Of a stretch of DNA of 42,044 nt, positions 41,272 to 42,044 are shown in pieces (position 1 is the first letter of the stretch; every line of letters starts with the position of its first letter). The stretch covers positions 1-42,044 of the forward strand of contig CAKPTA010000009.1 in NCBI GenBank assembly GCA_934190785.1, given 5' to 3'. The position numbers were made by a program, and so were the translations under genes. The stretch is from an uncultured Bacilli bacterium (GTDB lineage Bacteria > Bacillota_I > Bacilli_A > RF39 > UBA660). The notes below the pieces were generated by a model. It saw only the letters and a program-made list of their open reading frames with translations. It did not search any database and was not told where the DNA came from.

Positions 41272-42044
41272 CTAATTAGTAAGAGCGAGGCGGAAGCTAC
41301 CCCAGCCGAACACTCCACCAGAGTACCTATTGAAGTATGACTGTCCTGCAAGAACGCCGAAGGTGTAATGGCCTCCGCGTATGAACCAAGGACCAGAAGC
41401 GTCAACAAAGTAAGTGTTGTCACCAAACCAAGAGTTATGTATTCTGTTATTTCCATCTTTATCTTTGTAATAATAGAATGGCCCTATCTCTCCTGTCGCA
41501 TCTCCTAAAATTCGTTTATTATAACTTGTCCAACCACTATCACTTGGATAAATATCAAAGTATTTTGAATTATATGAAGATATTGAGGCTGCATCAAAAC
41601 CGCTATCTTTATATGTATCTTTCATATATGAAGCCATGTATTCCCATGCTCCTCCACTCATATCATATACTCCACTTATATTTCCAGTTGTACTTGCCTT
41701 ATACCCTGTTTCTGTATTATATGCAAGTGTTACACTTGTATCAGTTCCATATGTTCCAGGATAACTACTTTGATCTGTTCCAGAAACCGCACTATATCCT
41801 GTTACAAAGTTACTATTATTATTTATATTTACTTCATCATTTATTCCATATACTGAATATGATAAGTATGTAGCTGCTCCCCATTCAGTATTTTTTAACA
41901 TATGACTATCTAAATTTCTATTATAATTGTAAGCTAGCTCAAACATTGATTTTACATTTATATTTCGAAGTGATGTATTATTTGGTTTTACTGTTATATT
42001 ACTTGTACTTCCTGTTACTTCAAATTTTCCCATCCAAAATCCAT
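41272..42044 (-). CDS. Pilin-like surface protein, copy 5 (3' part)
   Basis: The last 256 or so codons of a copy-2-like gene; the 5' end lies beyond the right edge. It matches copy 2 closely from WMGKFEVTG through EWGAATYLSYSVYG, GVYDMSGGAWEYMA and HNSWFGDN. It then differs in the terminal segment (WFIRGGHYTFG, LAGQSYFNRYSGG, WGSFRLAL). The fold resembles FGE-sulfatase/C-type-lectin domains used as variable binding surfaces. Ends in TAG at 41272. The prepilin signal is assumed from copy 2. No terminator hairpin is obvious in 41198-41271. Confidence 0.8.
   Translation of the reverse strand, partial: GFWMGKFEVTGSTSNITVKPNNTSLRNINVKSMFELAYNYNRNLDSHMLKNTEWGAATYLSYSVYGINDEVNINNNSNFVTGYSAVSGTDQSSYPGTYGTDTSVTLAYNTETGYKASTTGNISGVYDMSGGAWEYMASYMKDTYKDSGFDAASISSYNSKYFDIYPSDSGWTSYNKRILGDATGEIGPFYYYKDKDGNNRIHNSWFGDNTYFVDASGPWFIRGGHYTFGVLAGQSYFNRYSGGVFGWGSFRLALTN
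41284..41443 (-). other. Hypervariable 3' segment of pilin copy 5
   Basis: Counterpart of 22098-22262. The fixed codons for WF.RGG, GQS and SFRLALTN are shared, while many of the codons between them differ at positions 1 and 2. The GC-rich end CGCCTCGCTCTTACT might act as the initiation site of mutagenic homing if a retroelement is involved. Confidence 0.5.

Overview
The window comes from a low-GC, endospore-forming member of the Bacillota (Bacilli-like, perhaps a gut lineage related to Erysipelotrichia). I infer this from the very AT-rich sequence, the Bacillus-type gene orders (dnaB-dnaI upstream of thrS, gerE-gerM, ylbD-ylbE-rsmD, hrcA-grpE-dnaK-dnaJ), a T-box on the thrS unit, and a set of spore genes (spoIIIAH, gerE, gerM, cotE, ylbD, a sirA-like gene, a collagen-like exosporium-type gene). 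TGA is read as stop (YfhO ends in TGA), so the code is standard. Every gene I accept lies on the minus strand, as expected for one leading-strand replichore arm.

Layout in plus coordinates (transcription runs right to left). 1-285: 5' end and promoter of a pilin-like gene. 286-3251: YfhO-type membrane protein and dCMP deaminase. 3331-5066: collagen-like spore surface protein, a small unknown, and a lipoprotein. 5304-7255: tRNA-Arg, gerM, gerE, spoIIIAH. 7330-9800: thrS without its TGS domain, a small unknown gene, and the T-box leader. 9830-14108: primosome genes dnaB and dnaI, followed by a large coiled-coil protein with a degenerate RNase II/R (RNB) domain. 14180-15922: DUF2207 membrane protein. 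16001-18570: a compact bacteriocin operon (C39 peptidase ABC exporter, two double-glycine peptides, small membrane protein) that the usual ORF length cut-off would miss. 18630-22023: rsmD, ylbE, ylbD, sirA-like, an HExxH protein, a small membrane protein and an MraZ-like protein. 22086-23684: pilin-like surface protein. 23825-26566: sufS, a short sufD-like gene and sufC. 26658-33270: dnaJ, pepF, dnaK, grpE, hrcA with two CIRCE operators. 34033-35061: another pilin-like gene. 35160-38036: cotE and two membrane proteins. 38054-38671: an apparently free-standing structured non-coding RNA of about 620 nt. 38709-39914: a small ORF and an RnfD/NqrB-like membrane protein. 40019-42044: two further pilin-like genes, one frameshifted.

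The most unusual signal is the dispersed family of five pilin-like genes. They share a type IV prepilin N-terminus and one 5' module. In three of the four visible promoters a run of ten G residues sits between the -35 and -10 boxes, a layout known from slippage-controlled phase-variable promoters. All four visible leaders can fold the ribosome binding site into a hairpin. The C-termini end in lectin/FGE-like folds whose last 40-50 codons differ mainly at codon positions 1 and 2, as expected for targets of a diversity-generating retroelement. No reverse transcriptase or template repeat lies in the window. Together these features suggest a surface-variation system with both ON/OFF switching and sequence diversification. 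The other main candidates for new biology are the two-peptide bacteriocin operon, the long ncRNA and the RNB-domain protein in the primosome cluster.
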